From Nitzschia sp. pyKryTriq1 (Eukaryota; Bacillariophyta; Bacillariophyceae; Bacillariales; Bacillariaceae), in contig OY101117.1 in assembly GCA_956465555.1 (NCBI GenBank), positions 1,984,001 through 2,048,000 on the forward strand: a stretch of 64,000 nucleotides of DNA, in the 5' to 3' direction. This document shows positions 1 through 10,328 of this stretch, piece after piece. The notes below the pieces were generated by a model, which made no database searches, was not told the origin of the DNA, and worked only from the letters and a program-made list of their open reading frames with translations. The position numbers and the translations under genes were made by a program. The first letter of the stretch is position 1. Each line of letters begins with the position of its first letter.

Positions 1-4
1 TACA

Positions 5-1009
5 ATGTGGCCAAAGTTGTCGACGCTGTTGGTAGTTATTTCTTCGCTCTGCCATGCCTTCCCAGCACCGTCCCGAACCATGCGGGTCTCCGACGTGCTC
101 CCACCCAGAAGTGGGTCTTCCTTGAATAATCCACAGGCTTCATTTGCGGAGACCTTTCTAAAGGACGATCCTTACAGCATTGCCACCTTGTTGTTGGGAA
201 CCCTCCTCGAAGAAAGAGCCACCAGCACGGATTTTTCGGCCGCTGGAGTCTTGCTGAAGTTGAATCCTGATTTTCGGTCCAAGCAGGAGCGACAAAAACG
301 TCGCATTGAAGAGTATGTCACTCTTCTATCAAACATGCCGAACAACAGCTACGACCCGTCGAAATGTCTGCTAGGACCACTCTATTGCACGCTATATTCC
401 TTCAACCCGAGCAATCCGAACCAGGACCCGCCGCTCTGGGAAAAGATTAGTATGAAGGCGGAAAATCTCAAGGGCCAGCAGTACTTTATGACTCCAGATT
501 TCGAACTAGCGGTGGTGAACTATGCTCAAATTTGGGGGAGTCAGTTTGCCATTCGAGCACAAGCCACTTTTTCACCAGTATCCAAGGAGGCTGAAAAGGA
601 AATGCGAAAGAAGAAAAGAACCAATAAGAATGACTTGTCGTCCTTCCTTGTTCAGTGGCAACCCTTTCAAAAAGAAGGCGAAATCGTCAAACAAGAAGAC
701 AAACCCCGACAAATGAGCATTGTTGCCAATACGGACAAGAGTCCCGACACGGCGTTGCGTGCCTGTCCGGACCGATATGAGTTTCGCACCTTTGCCGCCG
801 AATTCCAATTTGGCGACACGGTGGTACCCATTCCCATCGAGGGAAACGCCCAATTTGCCGTGCTGTATGCAGATCCTCGTCTACGTATCTTGTTGAGTCC
901 TACTGGATCTCAGTCCGTGGTGGGGCCCTGGGAACAATCGGGGCTAGTGGTGGTACAAGTCCGTAGTGATCTGGTTACCTCCGATTCGGTTCCGTTGGAT
1001 CTAAGATAA
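5..1009 (+). CDS. PAP/fibrillin-like plastid protein
   Basis: A 334-residue single-exon protein. The N-terminus is a hydrophobic signal peptide ending CHA|FPAP, a textbook diatom ASAFAP motif with Phe at +1, so import into the complex plastid is predicted. The body has a short helical part (about residues 45-135) and a C-terminal half rich in beta strands. It ends with an acidic-hydrophobic block around residues 285-320 (LRILLSPTG, GLVVVQVR) that resembles the end of plastid lipid-associated proteins (PAP/fibrillin), which coat plastoglobules or bind thylakoid lipids. The family call rests on this general pattern and the targeting signal, not on a decisive motif. The ATG lies only 4 nt from the window edge, but the intact signal peptide argues it is the true start. 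A basic Lys/Arg stretch near residues 198-208 may be a surface loop. Confidence 0.6.
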   Translation: MWPKLSTLLVVISSLCHAFPAPSRTMRVSDVLPPRSGSSLNNPQASFAETFLKDDPYSIATLLLGTLLEERATSTDFSAAGVLLKLNPDFRSKQERQKRRIEEYVTLLSNMPNNSYDPSKCLLGPLYCTLYSFNPSNPNQDPPLWEKISMKAENLKGQQYFMTPDFELAVVNYAQIWGSQFAIRAQATFSPVSKEAEKEMRKKKRTNKNDLSSFLVQWQPFQKEGEIVKQEDKPRQMSIVANTDKSPDTALRACPDRYEFRTFAAEFQFGDTVVPIPIEGNAQFAVLYADPRLRILLSPTGSQSVVGPWEQSGLVVVQVRSDLVTSDSVPLDLR

Positions 1010-1824
1010 AAAGGAGGGAGTGCTCTTATTATTTCTCGTCTCGTCTCGAGGAGAACATGATGGTGAAAGTCCCCCCTGAACAAAGCAATACTTCTCGGAT
1101 GCTACATGCACGAAATATACTGAATAATGGGGTCTTTTTATCAGGTGGTGCTTTTCTGGCTGCGGCCCGTACTTGGGGATAATGTCAAGAATTATAGTAA
1201 TAGTTGCCGCCAAAAAGCATGTAACATAAAACTCATTAGAAAAAGGAGATACGAGGAATTCTTTGGGTTTCCTCTTCTAAGATCTTTTCCAGCATTGGGA
1301 TTGCAATACCAACTGCTGTACTGTATTCTCCTCAATTCTCTATCTAGACTACTGCGCTGTACCGGTAGGAGGAGTACCGGTACTGTACTGTACCGGTACC
1401 AGGACCAGGTACGAATGCTCGCTTGTTGTTCTGCTTGCTTTTTGCTGTCTGTGGCTCGACGATTTATTCGACTGACTTGTGTTTCGTCCGTGCTCCGTTC
1501 CCCCAAACGCCTTCGCGCCATCCTTCGGTCCTTCGAACGCGCCAAACTGGCTTATGATAAACGCAAAGGGCGGGAATTCGTAGATTTTTTACGCATGGTA
1601 GGATATTCACGTGAGATTCTACAGCAAGATCCGGGCGTCGAGACCAATGATAATTTGGCAACCCCGCACTACCGGTATGTGCCGCCACCGCCGCAACAAC
1701 GACAACGTCGGACGGAGGGAGCCGCCATAAAACTTCGCACCGCCGCATTTATTTCATTGCTGTTGCTGTTTGACAACCACTCTCCTCCCTTCCTCTATCT
1801 TCTCTACACCGATTCCCTTTCAAA
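1010..1824. other. Intergenic region with GTAC-palindrome patch
   Basis: This gap lies between the fibrillin-like gene and PCNA. A patch of TACCGGTA and GTACTGTAC words sits at about 1369-1410, with one more ACCGGTAT near 1675. A pyrimidine-rich stretch runs up to the PCNA ATG (about 1745-1824), as expected for a leader. Long open frames cross it on both strands but have low-complexity, Arg/Ser-rich translations and no recognisable domain, so no gene is called. Confidence 0.6.
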
Positions 1825-2687
1825 ATGTTTGAAGCTCACCTAGACGAAGGAAAGACCTTCAAGGACATCATCGACGCCATCAAGGACCTCGTGCAAGACT
1901 GCAACTTGGACTGCACGGAGGAGGATGTCTCCATCCAATCCATGGACTCCGCACACGTTTCCTTGGTCTCGGTTCGCTTGGCGAGTAACGCCTTCAGCCA
2001 CTACCGATGTGACCGACCCAACTCGTTGGGCATCAACACTCAAAACATGTCCAAGATCCTCAAAATGATGGGCAAGGACGACAGCGTCACCCTCAAAGCC
2101 GAAGAGAACGCCGACTCGCTCACCCTCATGTTTGAAGGCGCCAAGACGGATACGATCGCCGACTTTGGTACGTGATGTGGATTTCTCTGCTTTGACGATT
2201 CATTCATTCACTCGTATCTCACCCTTGCTCACCCTCACCCTCACTCTCTGCAGAACTGAAATTGATGGACATTGAAAATGATCAGCTGGGCATCCCGGAC
2301 ACGCCCTACAAGTGCACCATCAAAATGCCCTCCAAGGAATTTGAGCGAATTGTGCGCGATTTGCAAGTATTGGGTGATACTTGCACCATTGCCTGCACCA
2401 AGGAGGGGGCTCGTTTCTCCGTCAGTGGAAATATTGGAACGGGAAACATTTTGACTCGCGCCAACGCTACGGCAACGGACGAGAAGAACCAGGTCATTAT
2501 TGACATGGAAGAGCCCGTCGAACTCAACTTTGCTCTTCGATACCTCAACTTTTTCACAAAGGCAACCTCGTTGAGTGACACTGTCCTAATTCAAATGAGC
2601 CCCGAAGTGCCCGTGGTTGTAGAATACCCCATTGGTGATGCTGGAGCTATGCGCTTTTACTTGGCGCCAAAAATTGAAGAAGAGTAA
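1825..2687 (+). CDS. PCNA: Proliferating cell nuclear antigen (sliding clamp)
   Basis: The replicative sliding clamp, a homotrimeric ring that tethers DNA polymerases and repair factors in the nucleus. Two exons, 1825-2167 and 2254-2687, are joined across an 86-nt GT-AG intron. They restore the sequence DFELKLMDIEND in the interdomain loop and give 258 residues, the usual family length. Recognisable signatures are MFEAHLDEGKTFK at the N-terminus, the SMDSAHVSLV strand, the interdomain connecting loop LMDIENDQLGIP that receives PIP-box partners, and the acidic C-terminal tail APKIEEE. The intron splits the Glu codon (one base before, two after). The same nucleus also needs the Pol epsilon encoded further along, but the two genes are far apart and not co-transcribed. 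Confidence 0.98.
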
Positions 2688-2871
2688 ACAAAGAATTACT
2701 TACATCAAGAGTGCCGCTCGTGGAGCACTGCCGTGGATGGTTCATTCAATTCTTACCAAAAAAGCTGCTGTTTCTGCTTTATAAAGAATATGGGGCTAAT
2801 AATAGAACAATTTCTATCATTCGATGGATTTGGATTAGCGTTGGAAACTACATTACGATGCTGGCGTTATT

Positions 2872-5701
2872 TTATAGCTCGTTGCTACTCTCATCCTTGA
2901 CCTTTGCGGTCTTGGCTTGCTTCTCAAGAATTTCAGCATCTGTGTCAGGGTGGAAATCAAAGTCTTTCGCGACGTGTCCTTCCTTGTCCTTGATACTGGC
3001 GTCAGCACCGCCCTTCAGAAGCGCGTCTACCAAGGACTTGTGACTTTCCAAAGCCTCCTTGATGATCGGAACGCTGCTTTCCTCGTCTTCGGCCTCTCCT
3101 TCGGCCACGTACTGCTTGTATCGTTCCCAAAGAGTTTCCACTTGGTTCTTTCCATTGTATGCAAACATGAGGGCTGTGTGACCGTCCGTGTTTTGCTCAT
3201 TTACCAAAGCTCCAGCCTCCAGCAAGCTTGTAGCCACGTCCAACTGCCCCCGCGCTGAGGCAGCCATTAGGGCGTTTGTGCCATCCTTGTCCTTCACATT
3301 GACGTGCGCTTTGGCTTCAATCAAAAGTTTCACACAATCGGCTTGACCCTCGGAGGCGGCAGCAATCAATGCGGTAATACCATCCTCACTGGCGGCATTG
3401 ATAAAGTCGGCCTTGCCGGCGTTCTTCTCAATCAAAGCCTTGACAATGCTGGTCAAACCACGGTGACTAGCTTGAAGCAAGGTGGTGACCTTCTTCTCGT
3501 CCACGTGATAAATATCTGCTCCCTTCTCGATAAGCAAGAGAGCGAATTCTTCATTTTCAACCATAATTGAATCAAACAGCAAGTTGTGGGTCTCGCCATC
3601 GTCATCAACGTACGGGGTGTTTGGATCGGATCCAGCGGCCACAAGCGCCATGGACACCTCTCCATAGTTGCCAGCGATAGCCAGTGCCAGGGCAATTCGA
3701 CCATCAACATCCTTGACGGACACGTCAATACCCTCTTCCAGCAAAAGATTGACCATCTCAAGGTGGCCACTCATCGCTGCCACGTGCAGGGCAGTCACAC
3801 CGTCCAGATGGGGGTCTTCCTCGACCACTTGCCCAGCGTCGATCATTTGCTGAAGCTTCTCACCGTAGCCTTCCTTTTGATGCGCAACGGCATGTATATC
3901 CGCACCAAGTCCTATGAGATATTTAGCAGTTTCAACATACCCCCCAGCGGCAGCAAACATGACTGAAGATCCACCCGAATGAGAAAATTCGTTGATGTGG
4001 GCTTTCAACTCTTCGTCATTCATTTTCTTCCTCAATGCTTCGATGATCAGCTCGGAGGCCTCCGTGCCTCCTACGGAGGCAAGGGCCATGAGAGGAGTAA
4101 CACCATCCGTGTCATGTATGGTGACATCAGCGCCCAACTCAAGAAGAAGTTTGGTAGCCTCTTTCTGGCCACTAGTTGCGGCCTCCAAAAGAGCTGTTCC
4201 GCCATTAGAGTGTTTGAGTTCCAGGTTAGCCTTTCCTTCCTCAACCAAAATCTTGATGACTTCCGTGCGATCAGATGCCGCGGCATACATAAGTGCCGAT
4301 ACGTCGCTAATGCCAGTGGGTTTATCCACAGCGCAGCCAGCTTGGAGGAGATACCTGACAGCATCCGCCTTTCCGTGTGCTGCTGCCATAACAAGAGGAC
4401 TCAAGCCATTGGCTGGCATTTGGTTCACATATTCCGGGTCATCAGCCTTTTCTACCAACATTTTCAAGATTGCAACGTCTCCATTCTCCGCGGCACTCAT
4501 CAGCGGGGTGGTGCCTTCCTTGTCTTGGACCTTGGGGTCGACGCCATTCTCCAGCAATAGCGCAACGGCCTCCTCGTGTCCCCCAACACTAGCAGTGTGA
4601 AGTGCCGACACACCATCCACTCGGGCATTGGATGCATCTGCCTCCTTTTCCAGAAGGATCTTCATGACATCAATGCGACCCTCACTCGCGGCCAACCACA
4701 ATGCTGTGACATCGGATGAGGCTGCTTCGTCGACCTCGGCGCCACTTTCCAAGAGGAATTCCACAATCTTTGTGTGGCCCATAATACTGGCTTCCATCAA
4801 TGCAGTGATGCCATCCTTATCCTTGGCGTTGACATCAATGCCCTTTTCGACAAGGAGCTTACAAATCTCGAGGTGTCCCGAGGAAGCCGCGGGAATCAAG
4901 GCGGTCAAATCGTCCCAGTCACGCACATTTACATCAATACCATCCTTGAGCATTGCTTCAACAGTCTTCAAATCGCCATCACTGGCAGCACCAATCATAC
5001 GAGCACCATCAGAAGCCAATGTCTTAATGTCAGCGTTCGAGGCAAATTGCAACTGCAAAGGAGTGTATCGGTGTTCAGTGGAATCGCATGGGGCCGTCAT
5101 AGCCTTGTTGGTTTCGGGGTCCCGCAACAAGCAGGTTCTTCCGTTCCCTTCCGAAAGGACATATCCCGTTTCGGCATCTCCAAGGATATTCCAGTTCTTG
5201 GCACCGCAATGGGAGCATTTGGCAATTTTGGCCTCCATAAGCTTGGCAACATCACCATCCTTACATGATTTCAGTGCAACGCAGTCTCCATCTTCCTGTT
5301 CGTCAACAACACCATCGGCAGGTCGCTTGTGAATCTGATAGGCACCATCTTTATCCACGAGAAATAAAATCGAGACAAGTAATGTGAGATCTCTTTGAAT
5401 CAATGAATCAACCTTTCGACTCGTCAGTCCAAGAGAGGACGATCATAACTTCCCAACGTCCGTCCCAAGAAGATTGAGACGACTCCTCTGCATGATAACT
5501 ATTGATGATCTTACCTTCTGTCGCCACAACAAACCACAGGGTATCAATGGAGCATCGCTTGAACTCTTCTCCTGCCAGACAGAGCTGATCGGTGGTATCA
5601 ATAAGGAAAAAAGGAGGCCCCGCCTTGTTCCCGTCGTCGGCGGCACCGACCAAACACAACGACGAGAGGAAAACTGCTGTTGTAATCGCCGCAAACTTCA
5701 T
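2872..5701 (-). CDS. Secretory ankyrin-repeat protein ending in -NEL
   Basis: Two exons, 5701-5515 and 5348-2872, are joined by a 166-nt GT-AG intron and give 887 residues. Residues 1-20 form a clear signal peptide (MKFAAITTAVFLSSLCLVGA). About 130 Cys-rich residues follow, with paired cysteines and a TGYVLSEGNGRTCLL block reminiscent of a ricin-type beta-trefoil; this resemblance is weak. From about residue 145 to the end there are some 20 ankyrin repeats of the form DGxTALxxAAxxGHxxxVxxLLExGAD. No membrane segment follows the repeats. The C-terminus is ESSNEL, close to KDEL/HDEL-type ER-retrieval signals. A signal peptide in front of ankyrin repeats is unusual because most ankyrin proteins face the cytosol. 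Function is unknown; an ER-lumenal or secreted binding scaffold is inferred. Confidence 0.85.
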
Positions 5702-6537
5702 GGCTGTGTCGCTTAGAATCAACCAATGAAGCAATCAATCAATAAATAAATGAACAAGCGATGAGGTCAGTGACAAGTAAGGAGGCAAGCAAATCAATGG
5801 CAGGATCCGTTGAAACGCCGACGACCCGAACCCGATCCTTGGCATATCTACGAATTGTGCGTCAAACCGATCCGACGAAACGTCTGCTCAGATCAGGGCT
5901 CTTTGGAGAAGAGGATCGGGAGCGACGGGCTCATGAAATACAGCAGTTCGAAGAGGCAACTCACTTTCTTTCCAAGTTCTACTGGACTGTTCCCTTCTAT
6001 TCCAACTTCGAGTATGTGGTGATGTTGGCAAAGACGACAGACAGAGATTGTATCCCGTGATTGGCGTGTGATGGGTCTGGATTCTGGATTTCGCGGGCTT
6101 TCCCTCTAATATTTCTGGAGGGCTCCGCGTAGCTTTCCACTCAACGGCATCATCCCAGCCGTCCAAAGAAAGAGCTACCGGTACCAGCACTGTGCCGTAC
6201 GTACTGTACGTGTACGAGTTCAGTAGTTCAACGTGGAAGGTGAAAGAACGCCAACGTGATGTGGACGGTCAAAATGACGGACGACTGACAGTCGCAGTCA
6301 TTGGTCGAATGAGTCGTCGGCATCAGTCGAATGAATGAAGAATAAGAAAGATGAAGACGACAACAAAACGAGAGGTCGATGCTGCTCGATGGATGCGAGA
6401 GGATGAGCGACGACGGGGTTATTACAATGTAAAAAGTGATGGGTTGAATTGAGACATAACATCATTCATTCACATCCACTCAAGAGCAGCTTCTCTCACT
6501 AGACTACTGTAGCCAACAGTCACAATTCAAAGGAGAA
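5702..6537. other. Divergent intergenic region
   Basis: This region separates the start of the ankyrin gene (minus strand) from the start of the PRP4 kinase gene (plus strand), so it must hold both promoters. A short cluster of TACCGGTAC/GTACGTAC words lies at 6178-6215. An open frame at 5761-6060 has no recognisable domain and is not called. Confidence 0.5.
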
Positions 6538-8052
6538 ATGGACGAGGAGGAAGATTTAGAGCAGTTTCTTCAAGGCGATGATTTCCTGACGGAAGAAGAG
6601 CGTCAAGATCAATTGGCGAAAGAACGACGTTTAGCAAGAAAACGAAGATTAGAAGCTCTGGAGGCTTCCAGTGTGAAGGAGGAGGGAAGTGAAGTTCTCT
6701 CCAAAGAAACACCACCCGCTGCGAAATCTATAAAGCAGGATCTGGAGAATGGATCAGTGGCTGCCCCAGCGACTGTCAAGGTAGAGGCAGACGAAAATGA
6801 TGATTCCAACGATTCAGATGATGATGGATTCGATATGTTTTCCAGCTCGGTATCTCCACCCACTTCACGAGCCGGCGTCTCGCTCAAGCTTGTGGGCAGG
6901 AATGGAGAGACGAAGACCGATCAGCAGCAAGATTGGGATGACACAGAGGGGTATTATAAAGCGACGATCGGAGAAGTCATTCAATTAGATCTTCCCAATG
7001 CATCCACTGGTGGGGATGTCATTATGTTTCGGATTGCGGGAGTCATCGGCAAGGGCGTTTTTTCGACTGTTTTGAAATGCTCGACAGAGAGCAGCAACCT
7101 TGCCACGTCTGTATTACCACCTCAAGTAGCGCTAAAAGTCATTCGCCACAATGATACTATGGCCAAGGCAGCTGTCAACGAGATAAGATTTCTTCAGCGG
7201 CTCACCGTCGCGTCGAGTCCAGGAATTATTGCCCTACTTCTGCCAACCGACAGTGCACCATTAGACTATCGGGGTCACACTATTCTGGTCTTCCCCTATA
7301 TGGAATACAATCTTCGGGATGTTTTGGCAAAGTTTGGAAAGGGTGTGGGGCTGTCACTAGCTGCTGTTCGATCTTACTTTGCACAGCTATTGGCTGCTTG
7401 CTGGCAGTTGAAGAAACACAAGATCATTCATTCCGACTTGAAACCCGATAACATCCTTGTCAGCGCTGACTATAAGTCAATTCATCTTGCCGACTTTGGA
7501 TCCGCAGTAGATATGAGTGAAAGCGTGGAAGTTGCACCATATCTGGTGTCGCGATTTTATCGAGCGCCCGAAATCATCCTGGGCCTCAGTCCCACCTACG
7601 CCATTGATCTATGGAGTTTAGCTGTCACAGCAGCCGAGCTGTTTTTGGGAAAAGTTCTGTTTCAAGGCACTAACAACAACGATATGCTGAACGTTATGAT
7701 GGCGCACTTGGGCCCTTGTTCGAATCGATTGATCCGCCAACATTTAGTGCAGGCCAAGCGTTTCCCGATTGTCACTCATTTCTCTTCTCAAGTTCCCTAT
7801 ATCTTTCGAAAGCTGTCTCAAGATCCAGTATCCCAACAAGTTGTGCACCAGAATGTGAATCTGCAAAGTTATACTCCTACCTTGCAAGCGAAACTTTTTA
7901 AGGCGAAGTCTGCCAAAGATAGCCGCACAATGGTTCTACAATTTGCGGATCTTCTGCAAAAGTGTCTGACTATGGATCCTTCCAAGCGTATTGATTGTAA
8001 GATGGCACTTCAGCACGATTTTTTCAAGGACAAACCTGCTCAAAAACCATAA
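6538..8052 (+). CDS. PRPF4B: PRP4-type pre-mRNA splicing kinase
   Basis: A 504-residue single-exon nuclear Ser/Thr kinase of the DYRK/PRP4 branch, which phosphorylates U4/U6.U5 tri-snRNP components during spliceosome activation. An acidic, Arg-rich N-terminal region (1-130) leads into the family-specific lead sequence WDDTEGYYKATIGEVI (133-148). The kinase core follows: Gly loop GKGVFS (171-176), VALK Lys200, Glu215 of helix C, catalytic HSDLKPDN (298-305) with Asp300, DFG at 319-321 and RAPE at 342-345. The catalytic loop reads HSD instead of HRD, which is typical of PRP4 kinases and supports the call. The RS-rich N-terminal extension is short compared with animal orthologues. The SRFYRAPE activation segment contains a Tyr, consistent with DYRK-like autophosphorylation. 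Confidence 0.95.
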   Translation: MDEEEDLEQFLQGDDFLTEEERQDQLAKERRLARKRRLEALEASSVKEEGSEVLSKETPPAAKSIKQDLENGSVAAPATVKVEADENDDSNDSDDDGFDMFSSSVSPPTSRAGVSLKLVGRNGETKTDQQQDWDDTEGYYKATIGEVIQLDLPNASTGGDVIMFRIAGVIGKGVFSTVLKCSTESSNLATSVLPPQVALKVIRHNDTMAKAAVNEIRFLQRLTVASSPGIIALLLPTDSAPLDYRGHTILVFPYMEYNLRDVLAKFGKGVGLSLAAVRSYFAQLLAACWQLKKHKIIHSDLKPDNILVSADYKSIHLADFGSAVDMSESVEVAPYLVSRFYRAPEIILGLSPTYAIDLWSLAVTAAELFLGKVLFQGTNNNDMLNVMMAHLGPCSNRLIRQHLVQAKRFPIVTHFSSQVPYIFRKLSQDPVSQQVVHQNVNLQSYTPTLQAKLFKAKSAKDSRTMVLQFADLLQKCLTMDPSKRIDCKMALQHDFFKDKPAQKP

Positions 8053-8190
8053 AACGCTAGTTACAAGTTGCATATGCTAATTCAAAGCCATTTTAAGTTA
8101 ACAATAGCTCACAAGAGAGATAATCTCAACGTTTCGTCGCCGAGACACCATCCAGACAACAGTTTGGAGTCTTTTTGCATGCCATACTCC

Positions 8191-8574
8191 TCAATGCCAA
8201 GATTTGGAGGAAAAACGAAGACCACAGTACTTGCACCGTTCCACTACACCAGGGCGCTGCAAGCTGATGTATTCCAAGGGATGACCCAATGCCCCACCGC
8301 CGCCATCGCAAATGGCTCGCTCGCCTTCCACTTCCACAATCGGGTGTTTTTCTACCAACTCCAAGGCGTTGGAGCGATGTTTTCCAAGTTTGTATTCCGA
8401 CTCGGCGTTGGTGCGGTAGTGAAGACGCATTTCCTCCGCGGTCTTGTCAGCTGTGTCGGGCTCGATGTTGTAGGGAGACTTGGGTGGGACAGCAGCCTGT
8501 CCGGTGGAGAAGCAACGCATCGCTTGACTGCACTTCGCTCGGCGCGTAATCACGTTCGTAGCCTTGGACAACAT
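8191..8574 (-). CDS. NDUFS6: Complex I 13-kDa zinc subunit (NDUFS6-like)
   Basis: A 127-residue accessory subunit of mitochondrial NADH:ubiquinone oxidoreductase. It is needed for late assembly of the matrix arm and carries one zinc ion. The N-terminus is a basic, Ser/Arg-rich presequence (MLSKATNVITRRAK) suited to mitochondrial import. The core has the family pattern CDGGGGALGHPLEYI followed by CKYCGLRF; the zinc ligands are predicted as Cys89, His98, Cys114 and Cys117. Length and C-terminal position of the zinc site match the family. The gene is convergent with the PRP4 kinase gene (about 140 nt between stops). A second complex I subunit, NDUFA11-like, lies at 24.7-25.4 kb. Confidence 0.93.
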   Translation of the reverse strand: MLSKATNVITRRAKCSQAMRCFSTGQAAVPPKSPYNIEPDTADKTAEEMRLHYRTNAESEYKLGKHRSNALELVEKHPIVEVEGERAICDGGGGALGHPLEYISLQRPGVVERCKYCGLRFSSKSWH

Positions 8575-9440
8575 TGTTTCTCAGTAATAATACTTGTAGC
8601 TCAGCGAAAAGAAGATGATGACAACGAAAGATCAGGATTGGAAATACAAGTACACTGGAAGTTCAGACTCTTGTACATCAAGAGAAGGACCATGAAACTC
8701 GCAACACCATGATCGGCAAGTGCGTGCCGTTTCGGTAACAGCCAGTACCTGGTACCATGTACTGTAACTGGTACGTATTCTTACTACAGTACAGCGTTTT
8801 CACCGTACGTAGGATCGGCCGCGCGCTGCACCCTGCCAGCGCTCTTTTCTCCCCTCTGCTCTTTGGACCCATCCGACTTCCAGAAAATTTCGTATGGTGC
8901 GACAGCGGGCCGGAGCACGCATGGGTCTGGATGGTACTACGTCATACGTACGTACCAGTACATACGAACCTAGGGTACGAGTACTGGTACCGGTATACCC
9001 AGCTGCATTAACTACTATTTGCAGACCATTTATCGTAGTTGACCTCTACCAGTACTGGTACTGTATGCTCTTGTCTTCTTCTGAAGTAGGCAAGAGGACC
9101 TACTAGCATTCAACAACCTTTTCTCCTGGTGGCGCTTGTTCCCGTTTGCTCTGCGATGGAGAGAGGAGAAACCCACCACTACTCCCTCTATTGTTAATAG
9201 TCTATCGAATTCCAGAGAATATGATGCCATTGTGATGCTAGGACAGTTGAGTCAATCCTAAATGGTAATGTACTACTAGAGAACAGGTATGTGCCATCTA
9301 AGATCGAACAACGAAGCGACGTTCCTCCGCACAGAGGTGTGAAGGAAGATGAGGAAGGAATCATCAAGGAGGAATGTATGATTTTCTTCTATTCTTGATT
9401 ATGTATTGTGGGTCCGCGAGTGAATATACCTGCATTTCAG
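8575..9440. repeat. GTAC-palindrome-rich intergenic region
   Basis: This region lies upstream of the NDUFS6-like gene and downstream of the MOB gene. From about 8739 to 8805 and again from 8937 to 9065 the sequence is dominated by short words such as GGTACCATGTAC, TACGTACGTACC, GAGTACTGGTACCGGTA and CCAGTACTGGTAC. Most are perfect or near-perfect palindromes around GTAC or CCGG. No coding potential is convincing. The same words recur in at least ten other gaps of this window. Confidence 0.6.
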
Positions 9441-10328
9441 TTACCTCACAGTCGATGCCACGGTCCCCTGCTTGGCAGCATAGTACTTTTTCTTTATGGG
9501 TTTGACCAAGACCTCCAGGGGCTCGACTTCGCGTTCCGGCAGGAGACCAAATTCCGTGCAGAAGAACATGAAATGCTTAAAGCAAGAGTTCAAGTGAGGA
9601 GCCATATCCAAGGCTTCGAGAGTTCCGAAGAAACTGGAATAGATAATCCCATAAACCCGAAACAATCGTCGGAAGATCTGACCGCAAAGAGCTGCGAATT
9701 GGGGAGTTTGAAACACCCGAAGAGCTTCCGTCTCGTCATCGTCATCCGGGAACTTCGTCTCATCATTAATCTGGTCCGCAATCCAACCTAGTACCTTTTC
9801 GATATAGACTGGAGCTGAAACCGAGACGGCCTCTCCAGGGCCATCGGACCAGCGATACTCAACTCCAGAAGGAAATCCCTCGCCGGGACGGAAGGAATTC
9901 AAATACGGGTCCGAAGACATGACTGCCCAAATTGTGCTCACGTCATTGTAAAAGTCAATGGCATGCACTGCCACCCAAGCTGCACAAGATTCTCCAGCAG
10001 GCAGGGCAACCTAAGATCAAAGTGAAATGAGAAATTCCGACACCACAAGAAGGAGCCACATGAAGGAGTGTAAGGAAATGATACTCCGGAACACACAACA
10101 CGAGCACATGGGAACACACAACACGAGCACATGATTCTTCCAAGAATGAAAAGGGCAGGATATCGTGTGGTGAAACACAAGGAAGTAGGAAGAGTTGATG
10201 GAACTTACCGCATCGTTGTAACTGCCTCCTGCCCCCAGCGTTCTTTGCGTGTAGGAATGCAGTCTTTCTCGCATTGTACCGCTCCTGTGCCTGAGCGGCT
10301 TGAAAGTGCCTGTTGAAGCGGGAGCCAT
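9441..10328 (-). CDS. MOB-family kinase activator lacking zinc cysteines
   Basis: Two exons, 10328-10209 and 10010-9441, are separated by a 198-nt GT-AG intron and give 229 residues. MOB proteins bind and activate NDR/LATS kinases in mitotic-exit and Hippo-type signalling. Family landmarks: YTQRTLGAGG near residue 30, VALPAGESCAAWVAVHAIDFYND after the junction, YIEKVLGWIADQINDETKFP, IFRRLFRVYGIIYSSFF and HLNSCFKHFMFFCTEF. The two histidines of the zinc site are present, but the usual Cys-x4-Cys-Pro segment is replaced by SSDPYLNSFRPGEGF, so the two cysteine ligands are missing. This is a divergent MOB paralogue rather than canonical MOB1. The intron carries a perfect 23-nt tandem duplication. 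Confidence 0.88.
10088..10133. repeat. Perfect 23-nt tandem duplication in MOB intron
   Basis: Two identical adjacent 23-nt copies (10088-10110 and 10111-10133, each starting GGAACACACAACACG) lie inside the 198-nt intron of the MOB-family gene. Identity of the copies points to a recent slippage event. Confidence 0.9.

Noticed and set aside
1127-1843. Long open frame (238 codons) overlapping the PCNA start
   Set aside because: Low-complexity Arg/Leu/Ser translation, crosses a GTAC-repeat patch and overlaps the leader of PCNA; no domain signature.
5761-6060. 99-codon plus-strand frame between the ankyrin and PRP4 kinase genes
   Set aside because: Lies in a divergent promoter region, no recognisable motif, no plausible leader or neighbour.
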